From NCBI GenBank assembly GCA_903865435.1, contig CAIPJS010000052.1, positions 56,551 through 120,550 on the forward strand: DNA of 64,000 bases. The letters are read 5' to 3'. Numbering within the stretch: position 1 is the stretch's first letter; each line of letters begins with the position of its first letter. A program made the translations under genes and the position numbers. Positions 52,908 through 62,430 of the stretch are shown one piece after another. The notes below the pieces were generated by a model, which did no database searches, was not told where the DNA came from, and saw nothing but the letters and a program-made list of their open reading frames with translations. Source of the DNA: an uncultured Bacteroidota bacterium (GTDB lineage Bacteria > Bacteroidota > Bacteroidia > Chitinophagales > Chitinophagaceae).

Positions 52908-55900
52908 ATGCAAAGTAGAATAGTCCCTTATAAATATTATCGCTGTTGGCTTTTTACAGTATGCCTATTCGTCATTTTGCCGATGCATATCCATGCCCAG
53001 GATGCTTCAAAAAAGAAAGTAGACAGTTCCTCTAGTTTGATCAATATCAATGAAACAAAATTAATCAAAGGCCTTAATAAAATTTTAGATACCAATCAGA
53101 AAAAGATAAAGAGTTTATTTTATAATAAAGCTAATAATATACAAGCCAAAGTAGATAGTGCGGTAAACAATACGCTAAAAAAAGGTGAATTTAGGGAAAT
53201 TGAAAAGCCACTCCCTTACGAACTACTATTAAATAAAAAATATACTTTGGGCAGAAGGGCATATCAAAATACGGTGTCTCAATTTAATTTTTTATTTAAT
53301 GCAGAAGAAGAATTTAATGAAAATGTACAAAAAGCCCGCAATGATTACCAGGATGATTTTACTTCACTGATTGGTTTTTATGATTACGATTTGAGCACTA
53401 CCGCCAAACATAATTTAGATTCTATAGTATACAGATGCAATGCCAATATTGTATTGCATGATTTAAGAAGTAATTATGTAGATGATGCCTACCTCTTATT
53501 AGCTAAAGCCTATTTGTTTCATAAAAATTTTGATACAGCAGGAAGCATATTGCAATTTATCAATTACTCATTTGACGAAAAAGAAAATGGTGCTGATTTA
53601 GTAGTGGGAAGTAATTTAAGAAACACCAAAGGAAAGTTTACCATAGCCACAACCGAAAATAATCGTTTATGGGAAAATAGAAATGTAAGAAATGAAAGTA
53701 TGGTATGGCAGTCCAGAAATTATTTTGAAACTGGCGCGTTCAATGAAGGCATGAGTTTATTGCAATTATTAGAATCAGATGCACTTTTCCCAAAAAGATT
53801 GCAACCTTTTTTAAATGAACAATTGGCATATGGTTATTATTTGATGGAAGTATATGATAAGTCTGCTGCAGCACTTGAAAAGGGCTTACCCAATGCACTA
53901 GACGACGCCGCTAAAACTAGATGGTATTATTTGATTGCCCAATTATGGCAAAAGGCAGACAACTGGCAGAAAGCCTATACTTGGTACAAAAAAGCCAATG
54001 AATTAAGCAATAACCCATTGATTGGCGTATATGCTAAAATTGCCATGATTACGATTGATTCAAAAAATGCAAATACCCCCTGGTTAGAATTGGCATATTC
54101 CTTGGAGAAAATGACCAAGCGCGATAAGTACAAACCTTATACTGATATCATTTATTTTGAAATGGCAAAACTAGCCATTCAAAATAAGGCTTTTTCCAAA
54201 GCAACCGATTGGTTGGTTTATTCTATTAAAAAAAATAACAATAGTCTAAAACAAAAAGCAAAAGCTTTTGAACTTTTAGCTGAAATCAATTATATTATTG
54301 ACGTCTATCCTATTTCCAGAATGGCCTACGATAGTATTAATGGTCTGCTAAAAACCAATCCAGCTTATGAAAATATTCAATTGAGAAAAAAATGGATGGG
54401 TGCCATTGAAAAAAATGATAACATTATAAAATTGCAAGACACTTTGCAATACATCTATACATTAAGCCCTGACCAACAAACCCTCTTTTCCAATGCATGG
54501 CAAAAAAGACAACAAAACCTTTCATTGTATTTTAAAAACTTATTTTTTGATAAAACAATTACCACAAATAAAGTATTTACCAACGACAACAATATCAATG
54601 CTACTTTAATTAATAGTTATAATAGTAGTACTTCCAATGGACCAGATTTTTACTTTGACAATAAAAATTCGGTAGAGCAAGGGAAAAATAGTTTTATAAA
54701 AAAATGGGGCGAGCGGCCCAATGTTGATCAATGGAGAAGAAAAACCAGTCCTGCGATTGCTTATGCCAATAATAAAATCGAAAAACCTTTAACCAATCAA
54801 TACGTCAATCAAAATTTACAAGGGAATCCCACCCAAAATCCAATGGGGAATGGAAATCCAATGAATAAAGGCAACAGCACAAAGGAAAACGATAGTTTGC
54901 CCATTGTATTTATAAAAGATGCCAATTCCTTGTCTAGTTCTATGATTGAATGGAACAAAGCTACTTTAGACAATGCTCAATTGTTTTTATTAAAACTCAA
55001 CGACTTCGAAAAAGCTTACCCACTTTATGTGAGCGTGATTAATAAGCATATAGATCCTATTGCCACAGAAAGAGCGCTTTTAGATTTAGCCAGTCAATAC
55101 ACACATGATGATAAAGCAGCCATTGCAGACAGCATCATTCAAATTGTACAATTCGAATTTCCAAATGGATTTTATGCAACAAAAAAGAAAGAAGCCGCTC
55201 AAAAAAAGAATAAGGACAATTCATTGGTTGAAAATTACAAAGAAGCATATTTCTTAAGTAAAATTGGAAACTGGGATGAATTGTCCACTATCAGCAGTTC
55301 ATTAAACATTTCATTAAGAGGAAGCAAATGGTTTACGCCTTTTCAATTCTTAAAAGTAAAAATGTATGCGCAAGAAAGAAAAGACAGTTTGGCGATAAAA
55401 TTATTAGATACCATCATTGGTAATAATAAAAATGAAAATATAAAAGACAAGGCCAAAAATATTTTAGCCGAAATAAAAGATCGAAAAACTACCGAAACCT
55501 ATTTGGATACGCTTAACTTAAATAAAAAGATTCGGGATTTGCCTTTTGTAAATATTAAAGAGGATAGTAATTTAATTCCCGCCCCTGTCTTGGCTTTAAA
55601 TCAAAATGAAAAAGCAAAGGAGCATACAAAGGAAAATTCAAAAGCGACTGCAGACAGTTCACTCCCTATGCTGAATTTTGAAAATGACAGTACCGAGTTG
55701 CATTATATGGCGCTTGTCACCAATAAAGTAAGTGCCAGCTTTGTTAAAGAAGTTCAAAATGCATTGAATTCTTTAAATGAGGACGAATTTAAAAAACAAA
55801 ATTTAAATGTAACTTACATTCAGTTTGATGCTGATACATATATCGTTTGGATTGGTTATTTTGAAAATAGACAAAAAGCAGTCAATTACTTAACTAAAGT

Positions 55901-56054
55901 GAAACCAAGATTAAGTAAAGAAATCATATCATTTGTACCCACCAAACAATATCAATTGTACCTATTTGGGAAGTCAAATATTATACTTATAAAATCACAA
56001 GCGGATTTAAAGCAATACGAACAGTTTATGATAAAAAATATATACAAACCATAA
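52908..56054 (+). CDS. porW: TPR-rich exported protein, PorW/SprE-like (type IX secretion/gliding)
   Basis: A 1048-residue exported protein with a signal peptide (about 1-31, ending HIHAQ). It begins its mature part with the pattern YQNTVSQFNFLFNAEEEFNE that matches the YN-x-LFN opening of SprE/PorW, followed by helical TPR-like repeats to about residue 500, a low-complexity Asn/Gly/Pro linker near 640, more helical repeats, and a C-terminal alpha/beta domain (about 930-1040). No lipobox Cys follows the signal peptide, whereas PorW is a lipoprotein. The neighbouring atpZ and a porQ nearby support the type IX assignment. Moderate confidence. Confidence 0.62.
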   Translation: MQSRIVPYKYYRCWLFTVCLFVILPMHIHAQDASKKKVDSSSSLININETKLIKGLNKILDTNQKKIKSLFYNKANNIQAKVDSAVNNTLKKGEFREIEKPLPYELLLNKKYTLGRRAYQNTVSQFNFLFNAEEEFNENVQKARNDYQDDFTSLIGFYDYDLSTTAKHNLDSIVYRCNANIVLHDLRSNYVDDAYLLLAKAYLFHKNFDTAGSILQFINYSFDEKENGADLVVGSNLRNTKGKFTIATTENNRLWENRNVRNESMVWQSRNYFETGAFNEGMSLLQLLESDALFPKRLQPFLNEQLAYGYYLMEVYDKSAAALEKGLPNALDDAAKTRWYYLIAQLWQKADNWQKAYTWYKKANELSNNPLIGVYAKIAMITIDSKNANTPWLELAYSLEKMTKRDKYKPYTDIIYFEMAKLAIQNKAFSKATDWLVYSIKKNNNSLKQKAKAFELLAEINYIIDVYPISRMAYDSINGLLKTNPAYENIQLRKKWMGAIEKNDNIIKLQDTLQYIYTLSPDQQTLFSNAWQKRQQNLSLYFKNLFFDKTITTNKVFTNDNNINATLINSYNSSTSNGPDFYFDNKNSVEQGKNSFIKKWGERPNVDQWRRKTSPAIAYANNKIEKPLTNQYVNQNLQGNPTQNPMGNGNPMNKGNSTKENDSLPIVFIKDANSLSSSMIEWNKATLDNAQLFLLKLNDFEKAYPLYVSVINKHIDPIATERALLDLASQYTHDDKAAIADSIIQIVQFEFPNGFYATKKKEAAQKKNKDNSLVENYKEAYFLSKIGNWDELSTISSSLNISLRGSKWFTPFQFLKVKMYAQERKDSLAIKLLDTIIGNNKNENIKDKAKNILAEIKDRKTTETYLDTLNLNKKIRDLPFVNIKEDSNLIPAPVLALNQNEKAKEHTKENSKATADSSLPMLNFENDSTELHYMALVTNKVSASFVKEVQNALNSLNEDEFKKQNLNVTYIQFDADTYIVWIGYFENRQKAVNYLTKVKPRLSKEIISFVPTKQYQLYLFGKSNIILIKSQADLKQYEQFMIKNIYKP

Positions 56055-56064
56055 ATATAAATTA

Positions 56065-58491
56065 GTGAATCAGCCTACCAATAAAACCAATAAACCTAAA
56101 AACTGGGTACGTCTTTTTTGGAAGTACTATTTTATTTCTATGGGCATATTTATTTTGTTCTTGTTGATGCTCAATTGGGGATGGATTGGCGACATGCCCG
56201 ATTTAAATGATATCGAGAACCCTACTGCTTCCTTAGCCAGTCAAGTATATGCACAAGATGCAACCCCCATGGGTAAGTTTTATTTAGAAGATCGGATTAG
56301 CGTAAAATACAGAGACATTAGCCCCTATTTATTGCAAGCATTGGTTGCGACCGAAGACAAACGTTTTTATGATCATTATGGTATTGATGGTGAAGGGTTG
56401 ATACGCGCTGTCGCCTTTTTAGGAAGTCAAGGGGGTGCTTCTACCATTACCATGCAAACTGCAAAAAATTTATTTACTGACAATTGGAGTACAAAAAGCA
56501 AATTGTTGCGTATTGTTCAAAAAATTAAAGAAAGCATCATTGCTATAAAATTAGAAAGGAACTTTACCAAACAAGAAATCATCACTTTATATTTAAATAC
56601 GGTTCCATTTAGTGAGAATGTATTTGGCGTAAGCAATGCTTCTAGAACCTTCTTCCAAAAAGAACCTGATCGTTTGTCGGTAGAGGAAGCTGCTTTGTTA
56701 ATTGGTATGATCAATGCCCCTACTAAATACAATCCCAACAGAAATCCAAAATTGGCATTGGAAAGAAGAAACTTGGTATTGAACAGAATGGCAGGTCAAA
56801 AATACATAACCAATGATCAAGCAGAAGCTTGTAAAAGATTACCTATTGCTACTAATTTTAGAAAATTAGATCAGAACAATGGCTTAGGCCCCTATTTTAG
56901 AATGACTTTAGGTGAGTATATGAAAAAATGGTGTAAGGAACATAAAAAGAACAATGGTGATGCTTATGACTTGTACCGAGATGGTTTAAAAATTTACACT
57001 ACCATCAATCCGAGAATGCAATTGTATGCCGAGCAAGCCGTGGCGCAACATATGGCTTACCTACAAAAGGAATTTAATCAACAAAGTAATATTAAATCCG
57101 GCACCATTTGGAAAGAGTTTAGCAGTCAATTGGAATTGGCAATAAAGCAAACTGATCGATGGAGAAATATGAAGAAAGAGGATATTGAGGAAACGCAAAT
57201 TAGAAAAGTATTTAATGAACCCATTCCTATGCGTGTATTTGCTTGGAACAAAAACAGATTCATCGATACCATCATGTCTCCCTATGATTCCTTGAAATAC
57301 CACAAACAAATATTGCAAACTGGCTTTTTAGCAGTAGATCCTAATACAGGCGAAGTAAAAGCATGGGTGGGCGGTGTTGATTTTAAAACATTCAAATACG
57401 ATCATGCCAATATCAATACCCGAAGACAAGTAGGATCGACTATTAAACCTTTATTGTATTCCTTGGCCATTGAAAAATCTGGCTTTACACCTTACACCAT
57501 CGTGCAAGATCAACAACAAAATTTTGATGGCTATGGCATGGTACCCAATACCCCAAAATCTTGCACAGGCATGTCCATTCCCATGGCACAAGCTTTGGCA
57601 GAATCCAGAAACTGTTCTTCGGCGTATATTATGAAACAGATTAATGGAAAGGGCAATGAAGCAGCAAAAGAATTTGTAGATTATTTAAAACAGTGCAATA
57701 TCAAAGCCGATTTACAACCCTATCCTTCTATTGCATTGGGAGCTTGTGAAATATCTTTATTTGAAATGGTTCAAGCTTATACCATGTTTCCTGGAGGCGG
57801 TTACAATGCTCAACCATTTTATATCAATAGGATTGAAGATAAAAACGGCAATGTATTAGAAAGCTTTTCTCCTCAACGTAGAAAAATCATTAACGAAGTA
57901 ACCGCTTATTCGGTAGTAAGTATGATGCAAGGTGTCATTTCAAAAGGTACAGGAAGAAGCATGTATTCCTATGATGTGCCTACTCAATCTATTGCAGGAA
58001 AAACTGGAACCACCAACGATAACAGTGATTTATGGTTTATGGGTTATACCCCACAACTTTTAGCGGGTGCTTGGGTAGGTTGCGATGATAGATACATTCG
58101 CTTCTCAGACAATTATTTCGGACAAGGGGCACATGCTGCCTTACCCATTTGGGCCAACTTTATGAGCAAGGTAGCGCACGATCCTGCTTGCAATTTAGAT
58201 GCCAATGCCTATTTCGAAAGGCCCGCAAATGTTACCAGCGATTTTAATGTAGATTTTATTTCGGCAGACAATATCCCCTTTGACAACAACATCATTAATA
58301 TTGAGAATAAGGAAGATGTAAAAGCAGAATCAGATTATGAAATTCCTGCTGGCGTCCCTGCTACTATTAAAAAAACAGAAATAAATAAAGCTCCATTAAA
58401 CAATAAAGAAGTGCCTGCAAAAAAAGAGGCCTCTAAAGCCAATAAAGAAACGACTAAACCCAAGGCAGTATTCCCTCCTAAAAAAAATTAA
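56065..58491 (+). CDS. Class A penicillin-binding protein (transglycosylase/transpeptidase)
   Basis: This enzyme polymerises and crosslinks peptidoglycan at the inner membrane. The 808-residue protein starts at a GTG (MNQPTNKTNK) 11 bases after the PorW-like gene. It has a membrane helix (about 21-40), the GT51 domain with ATEDKRFYDHYGID (catalytic Glu97) and GGASTITMQTAKN, and the transpeptidase with Ser458 in GSTIKP, ESRNCSS and AGKTGTTND. The C-terminal tail is Lys/Pro-rich. Its last codon overlaps the convergent porQ stop. Confidence 0.93.
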   Translation: MNQPTNKTNKPKNWVRLFWKYYFISMGIFILFLLMLNWGWIGDMPDLNDIENPTASLASQVYAQDATPMGKFYLEDRISVKYRDISPYLLQALVATEDKRFYDHYGIDGEGLIRAVAFLGSQGGASTITMQTAKNLFTDNWSTKSKLLRIVQKIKESIIAIKLERNFTKQEIITLYLNTVPFSENVFGVSNASRTFFQKEPDRLSVEEAALLIGMINAPTKYNPNRNPKLALERRNLVLNRMAGQKYITNDQAEACKRLPIATNFRKLDQNNGLGPYFRMTLGEYMKKWCKEHKKNNGDAYDLYRDGLKIYTTINPRMQLYAEQAVAQHMAYLQKEFNQQSNIKSGTIWKEFSSQLELAIKQTDRWRNMKKEDIEETQIRKVFNEPIPMRVFAWNKNRFIDTIMSPYDSLKYHKQILQTGFLAVDPNTGEVKAWVGGVDFKTFKYDHANINTRRQVGSTIKPLLYSLAIEKSGFTPYTIVQDQQQNFDGYGMVPNTPKSCTGMSIPMAQALAESRNCSSAYIMKQINGKGNEAAKEFVDYLKQCNIKADLQPYPSIALGACEISLFEMVQAYTMFPGGGYNAQPFYINRIEDKNGNVLESFSPQRRKIINEVTAYSVVSMMQGVISKGTGRSMYSYDVPTQSIAGKTGTTNDNSDLWFMGYTPQLLAGAWVGCDDRYIRFSDNYFGQGAHAALPIWANFMSKVAHDPACNLDANAYFERPANVTSDFNVDFISADNIPFDNNIINIENKEDVKAESDYEIPAGVPATIKKTEINKAPLNNKEVPAKKEASKANKETTKPKAVFPPKKN

Positions 58492-59522
58492 TTCGATGTT
58501 CTTTTAAGTGAATAAAAAACAGAGAAATGATGGTATAAATTTCTTTGGAAAAAAGCATTCCCATATTGTATTTTGGTGCGCGGCAATTTTACACCTAGTC
58601 CTGCCGAAAATCCATTAAACCAATTTTGTTGATTTTCGATATTCAAATCAAAGCGACGTATAAAATTATATCCAAAATCAAGGTCTACTTGATTGCCTAT
58701 ATATGCTTCTGTGCCAAGGACAAAATGATTGAATAAATTTTGAAGAGCGCTGGGTGTTTTATACCCTTCTTGATTGGCAAAATTGACATCATAGTAAGCA
58801 TTGTTCCAAATAGAAAGTTTTTGTGCTGTAAGGGAAAATTGAATGGGTGCTTTCTCTAATTTTTTGGACCAACCAATAATTAAATTAAAAGGCAGGTCTT
58901 CTTTTGTTGTATACGTTTTTAATTGCGCTCCCATATTGGTTAGCAAAATACTTGCTTGGCTTAACTCATTGGAAGAAGTATACCGAACCGCCATATCCAA
59001 AGCAAGTGCATTGGATTTGTACATTCCATAATTAGATTGAATCCATTTAAGGGTGCTTCCCAATTGTACATTTTTAATATAACACGTAGCCAATGAAATT
59101 TGCGCAACATAATCAAAGGGACGAAAACTCCCCATTTCATTGCCCGCAGCGTCGGTCATCTTCATACTTCCGTAATCCATATAATGAATGCCCCATCCTA
59201 GCATCCAATCTTTTTTAGCCCACAAAGTAGCACCACTAAAATCGTATTGTTGAATATTGGCATAATAAGGTCTAATGCTTACCTGTACATTCCCATCCAT
59301 CTCTTTGGATAATAAAGATGGATTGAACATCGCCAATCCAAGATCATCGCCTAGGTAACTGATATTGATGCCTCCCAATGCAGTGGTTTTAGCACTGTAT
59401 GGAAGGCTTAAAAAATTATAGGTAGCATTGCCTCCTGTATTTTGAGAAAATACCTGAATAGAATAATAAAATACAAGGACAATAAAAAGCCCCAGCTTTT
59501 GTATGAAATACCATTTCATCAA
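58488..59522 (-). CDS. porQ: Type IX secretion system protein PorQ
   Basis: PorQ is an outer-membrane beta-barrel that works with PorU, PorV and PorZ in the surface-attachment step of type IX secretion. The 344-residue protein has a signal peptide (about 1-27, ending VFSQN) and the family opening NATYNFLSLPYSAKTTALGGINISY, MFNPSLLSKEM and the late LDFGYNFIRRFDL. The stop overlaps the penicillin-binding protein's stop in a shared TTAA. It is convergent with that gene. Confidence 0.9.
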   Translation of the reverse strand: MMKWYFIQKLGLFIVLVFYYSIQVFSQNTGGNATYNFLSLPYSAKTTALGGINISYLGDDLGLAMFNPSLLSKEMDGNVQVSIRPYYANIQQYDFSGATLWAKKDWMLGWGIHYMDYGSMKMTDAAGNEMGSFRPFDYVAQISLATCYIKNVQLGSTLKWIQSNYGMYKSNALALDMAVRYTSSNELSQASILLTNMGAQLKTYTTKEDLPFNLIIGWSKKLEKAPIQFSLTAQKLSIWNNAYYDVNFANQEGYKTPSALQNLFNHFVLGTEAYIGNQVDLDFGYNFIRRFDLNIENQQNWFNGFSAGLGVKLPRTKIQYGNAFFQRNLYHHFSVFYSLKRTSN

Positions 59523-59570
59523 ACAAAGCTAGGGTTTGCGTTCATTAATAACAATTTAAGTAGGTTTAAA

Positions 59571-61976
59571 TTAAACGACTAATGCCAAATCAAGTACTTG
59601 TTGCATGGTTTTGACATAATGAAAATTAAGCCCCTTGATAAAAGTATGGTCAATTTCATTGATGTCTTTTTCGTTTTGCCAACAAAGAATAATCTCCTTC
59701 ATACCCGATCTTTTCGCAGCCAATATTTTTTCTTTGATACCCCCAACAGGCAATACTTGCCCTCGCAAGGTAATTTCACCGGTCATAGCTAAATATGGTT
59801 TTACTTTTCTGCCTGTAAAAGCAGAAGCTAATGCAGTAAGCATGGTGATGCCCGCACTTGGACCATCTTTAGGCACCGCTCCTTCGGGCACATGTATGTG
59901 TACCGATTTAGTGGTAAATAAATTGGCATCCACCCCAATTTTTTTGGCATTGCTTTGCAAATAAGTAAAAGCAGTATCCGCACTTTCTTTCATTACATTG
60001 CCAAGGTTGCCTGTTAATTTCATACCCCCTTTGCCATCGGCCAACAATACTTCAATAAATAAAATATCACCTCCTACATAAGTCCAAGCCAATCCAACAG
60101 CTACCCCAGGCATGTTGACTGTTTTGTATATTTCATTGCTGTACCTGGCTTGTCCTAAAATTTTATGCAAATCAGCTTTCGTCACCGTAGGCTTTACTTT
60201 ATTTTTGTAGGCCAACTCTTTGGCTTGATAGCGCATAATGGATGCCAACTGACGATCCAATTCACGCACCCCACTTTCTCTGGTATAATCTTCAATTACT
60301 TTTTCCAAAACATTGTCCAACACTTTAAAGTTTATTTTTTCTAAACCATGTGCGGACCTTTGTTTAGGCAATAAATGTCTTTTTGCAATTTCTACTTTTT
60401 CTTCTACTGCATAACCACTTAAATCAATAATTTCTAAACGGTCTCTAAGTGCTGGCTGAATGCGACTGATGTCGTTTGCCGTAGCAATGAATAAAGTTTT
60501 GCTTAAATCGTATTCTGATTCTAAATAATTATCATAAAAACTATGGTTCTGTTCTGGATCCAATACTTCTAATAAAGCAGAAGAAGGATCGCCCCTGTGG
60601 TCGCTGCCTATTTTATCAATCTCATCCAATATCATTACAGGATTCGATGTTTTAATTTTTCTAATGCTTTGAATAATTCTTCCAGGCATGGCCCCAATAT
60701 AGGTTTTACGATGCCCTCTAATTTCACTTTCGTCGTGCAAGCCACCTAAACTTACTCGAATGTATTTGCGCCCAATGGCATGTGCAATAGATTTTCCTAA
60801 AGAAGTTTTACCAATACCTGGAGGACCTAAAAAACATAAAATTGGACTTTTCATATCCCCTTTTATTTTAAGCACGGCTAAATATTCTAAAATTCTATTT
60901 TTGATTTTACCCATGCCGTAATGATCCGCATCCAATACTTTCTTGGCATTTTTTAAATCGTAATTATCGGCTGTATATTCTTCCCAAGGAAGATCTAACA
61001 ATAAATCAAGATGATTGTACACCACAGAATAATCGGGGGTGCTTGGATGCATACGCTCCAATTTCTCTAAACCATTTTGAAATAATTTTTTTGCAGCTTC
61101 AGGCCATTTCTTACCATCGGCTTTCTTTTTCATTTCGGCTACTTCTCGCTCATTGGGATCTCCACCCAATTCATCCTTGATGCTTTTTAATTGTTGTTGT
61201 AAAAAGTAATCACGTTGTTGCTTATCAATTTCGGTGCGCGTTTTATTGGCCACCTTATTTTTTAATTCTACAAATTGTAATTCTTGTTGTAGAAATTGAA
61301 TTAATTTTTCGGCTCTTAACTTTAAACTATTTTGTTCGAGCAATCCTTGTTTCTCATGAATTTCAACATTCAAATTGCTGCTTACAAAATTGATTAAGAA
61401 AACAGGATTTTCGATGTTCTTCAAAATCATGGCTGCCTCCGATGGAAAATTGGGAGACAATTGAATGATCTGCGTAGCTAATTCTTTAATATTAGCTAAA
61501 TAGGCTTGAAAGTTTTGATCTTCCTTACCTAATTTCTCTTCTACCAATACTTTAATACTGGCTTTAAAAAAAGGGTCTTCTTCTTTCATTTCTAAAAGCT
61601 CAAACCTTTTTTTACCTTGAATGATAATGGTCGTTCCGCCGTCTTGCATTTTAATCATTTTAATGATTTTTGCAACCGTGCCAATAGCACATAAATCGGC
61701 AGGTGTTGGATCTTCAATATTGCCATCTTTTTGAGAAAGCACTCCAATTAATTTGTCTTTGGCATAAGCCGCTTTCACCGCTTGAATGCTTTTATCTCGA
61801 CCTACCGTAATAGGAATCACAACCCCTGGAAAAAGGACCGTATTGCGCAAAGGCAAAATAGGCAATAGATCGTCTATTACCATTTCGGGCTCATTCTCTT
61901 CGTCTTGTTCATTAAAAGAAAATAAAGGTATAAACTCGTTTTCTTCCTCCCCTTTAAATAAAAATGTCTTATCCAC
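59571..61976 (-). CDS. lon: ATP-dependent protease Lon
   Basis: Lon is the cytoplasmic AAA+ protease for damaged and regulatory proteins. The 801-residue protein has the substrate-binding N-domain, the Walker A motif GPPGIGKT at 384-391, Walker B in MILDEIDKIG, and the catalytic Ser707-Lys748 pair in PKDGPSAGITM and GGIKEKILAAKRSG. An acidic stretch EEENEFIPLFSFNEQDEENE is split across the first 30 residues, typical of Bacteroidota Lon. The start is a GTG at 61976. It follows the repeat lipoprotein gene without an obvious shared transcript. Confidence 0.95.
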   Translation of the reverse strand: MDKTFLFKGEEENEFIPLFSFNEQDEENEPEMVIDDLLPILPLRNTVLFPGVVIPITVGRDKSIQAVKAAYAKDKLIGVLSQKDGNIEDPTPADLCAIGTVAKIIKMIKMQDGGTTIIIQGKKRFELLEMKEEDPFFKASIKVLVEEKLGKEDQNFQAYLANIKELATQIIQLSPNFPSEAAMILKNIENPVFLINFVSSNLNVEIHEKQGLLEQNSLKLRAEKLIQFLQQELQFVELKNKVANKTRTEIDKQQRDYFLQQQLKSIKDELGGDPNEREVAEMKKKADGKKWPEAAKKLFQNGLEKLERMHPSTPDYSVVYNHLDLLLDLPWEEYTADNYDLKNAKKVLDADHYGMGKIKNRILEYLAVLKIKGDMKSPILCFLGPPGIGKTSLGKSIAHAIGRKYIRVSLGGLHDESEIRGHRKTYIGAMPGRIIQSIRKIKTSNPVMILDEIDKIGSDHRGDPSSALLEVLDPEQNHSFYDNYLESEYDLSKTLFIATANDISRIQPALRDRLEIIDLSGYAVEEKVEIAKRHLLPKQRSAHGLEKINFKVLDNVLEKVIEDYTRESGVRELDRQLASIMRYQAKELAYKNKVKPTVTKADLHKILGQARYSNEIYKTVNMPGVAVGLAWTYVGGDILFIEVLLADGKGGMKLTGNLGNVMKESADTAFTYLQSNAKKIGVDANLFTTKSVHIHVPEGAVPKDGPSAGITMLTALASAFTGRKVKPYLAMTGEITLRGQVLPVGGIKEKILAAKRSGMKEIILCWQNEKDINEIDHTFIKGLNFHYVKTMQQVLDLALVV

Positions 61977-62068
61977 TGCTTGTATTTTAAAATATAGTCA
62001 AAATGGCATGGCCCTAATCTATTCTAGCTTAGAGGCAAACCTACCCCTATTAAGGCAATATTGATGCC

Positions 62069-62099
62069 AAAAAAAAACCTCCCCGAACAAACGAGGAGG
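62069..62099 (-). terminator. Intrinsic terminator of the small lipoprotein gene
   Basis: On the minus strand CCTCCTCG and CGGGGAGG form an 8-bp stem with one wobble pair, followed by a run of eight T. It lies 40 bases after the stop at 62139. Confidence 0.8.
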
Positions 62100-62138
62100 A
62101 ATTTCTTGCAAAAAGTTATATTGCTATAACTTCTTAAA

Positions 62139-62309
62139 TTACTTTGCTTTAGCAGCAGTATCAACTGTAGCAGCTTTTGCAGCAGTGTCAACAGTTGCAG
62201 CTTTTGCAGTGTCAACAGTTGTAGCTGTAGAATCAGCTTTAACTTCAGTTGCAGCACCACCACAAGCAGCTAATGCAGCGATAGCGAAAATTGCGAATAC
62301 TTTTTTCAT
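62139..62309 (-). CDS. Small lipoprotein with TVDTAAK repeats
   Basis: A 56-residue predicted lipoprotein. From ATG 62309 it has a signal peptide (MKKVFAIFAIAALAACGG) with the lipobox ALAAC and Cys16, then a tail made of three copies of a TVDTA(A)K unit and a final AK. The tail is Ala/Thr/Val/Asp/Lys-rich with no aromatic residue, resembling other tiny Bacteroidota lipoproteins. It has the strongest-matching promoter pair after yceI. Function unknown. Confidence 0.72.
   Translation of the reverse strand: MKKVFAIFAIAALAACGGAATEVKADSTATTVDTAKAATVDTAAKAATVDTAAKAK
62148..62225 (-). repeat. Tandem coding repeat, 24-27 bp units
   Basis: Three consecutive units: 62202-62225 (24 bases), 62175-62201 and 62148-62174 (27 bases each), encoding ATTVDTAK, AATVDTAAK and AATVDTAAK. 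Units differ at several third codon positions, so the duplication is not very recent. All are in frame. Confidence 0.85.
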
Positions 62310-62346
62310 TTTGTTTTGTTTAAAGTTTGATATCAAAATACGTGGG

Positions 62347-62378
62347 CGAAGATATCCTATCTGCATAAATATGCCAAA
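62347..62378 (-). promoter_or_regulatory. Promoter of the small lipoprotein gene
   Basis: On the minus strand TTTG (62375-62378) is 20 bases from TATCTTCG (62347-62354), seven of eight to TAnnTTTG. The predicted leader is about 31 bases to the ATG at 62309. Confidence 0.6.
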
Positions 62379-62430
62379 TTTTAACATTATTTTTTTACAC
62401 AACCCACCCTATTTTAAGCTAGATTTAATC

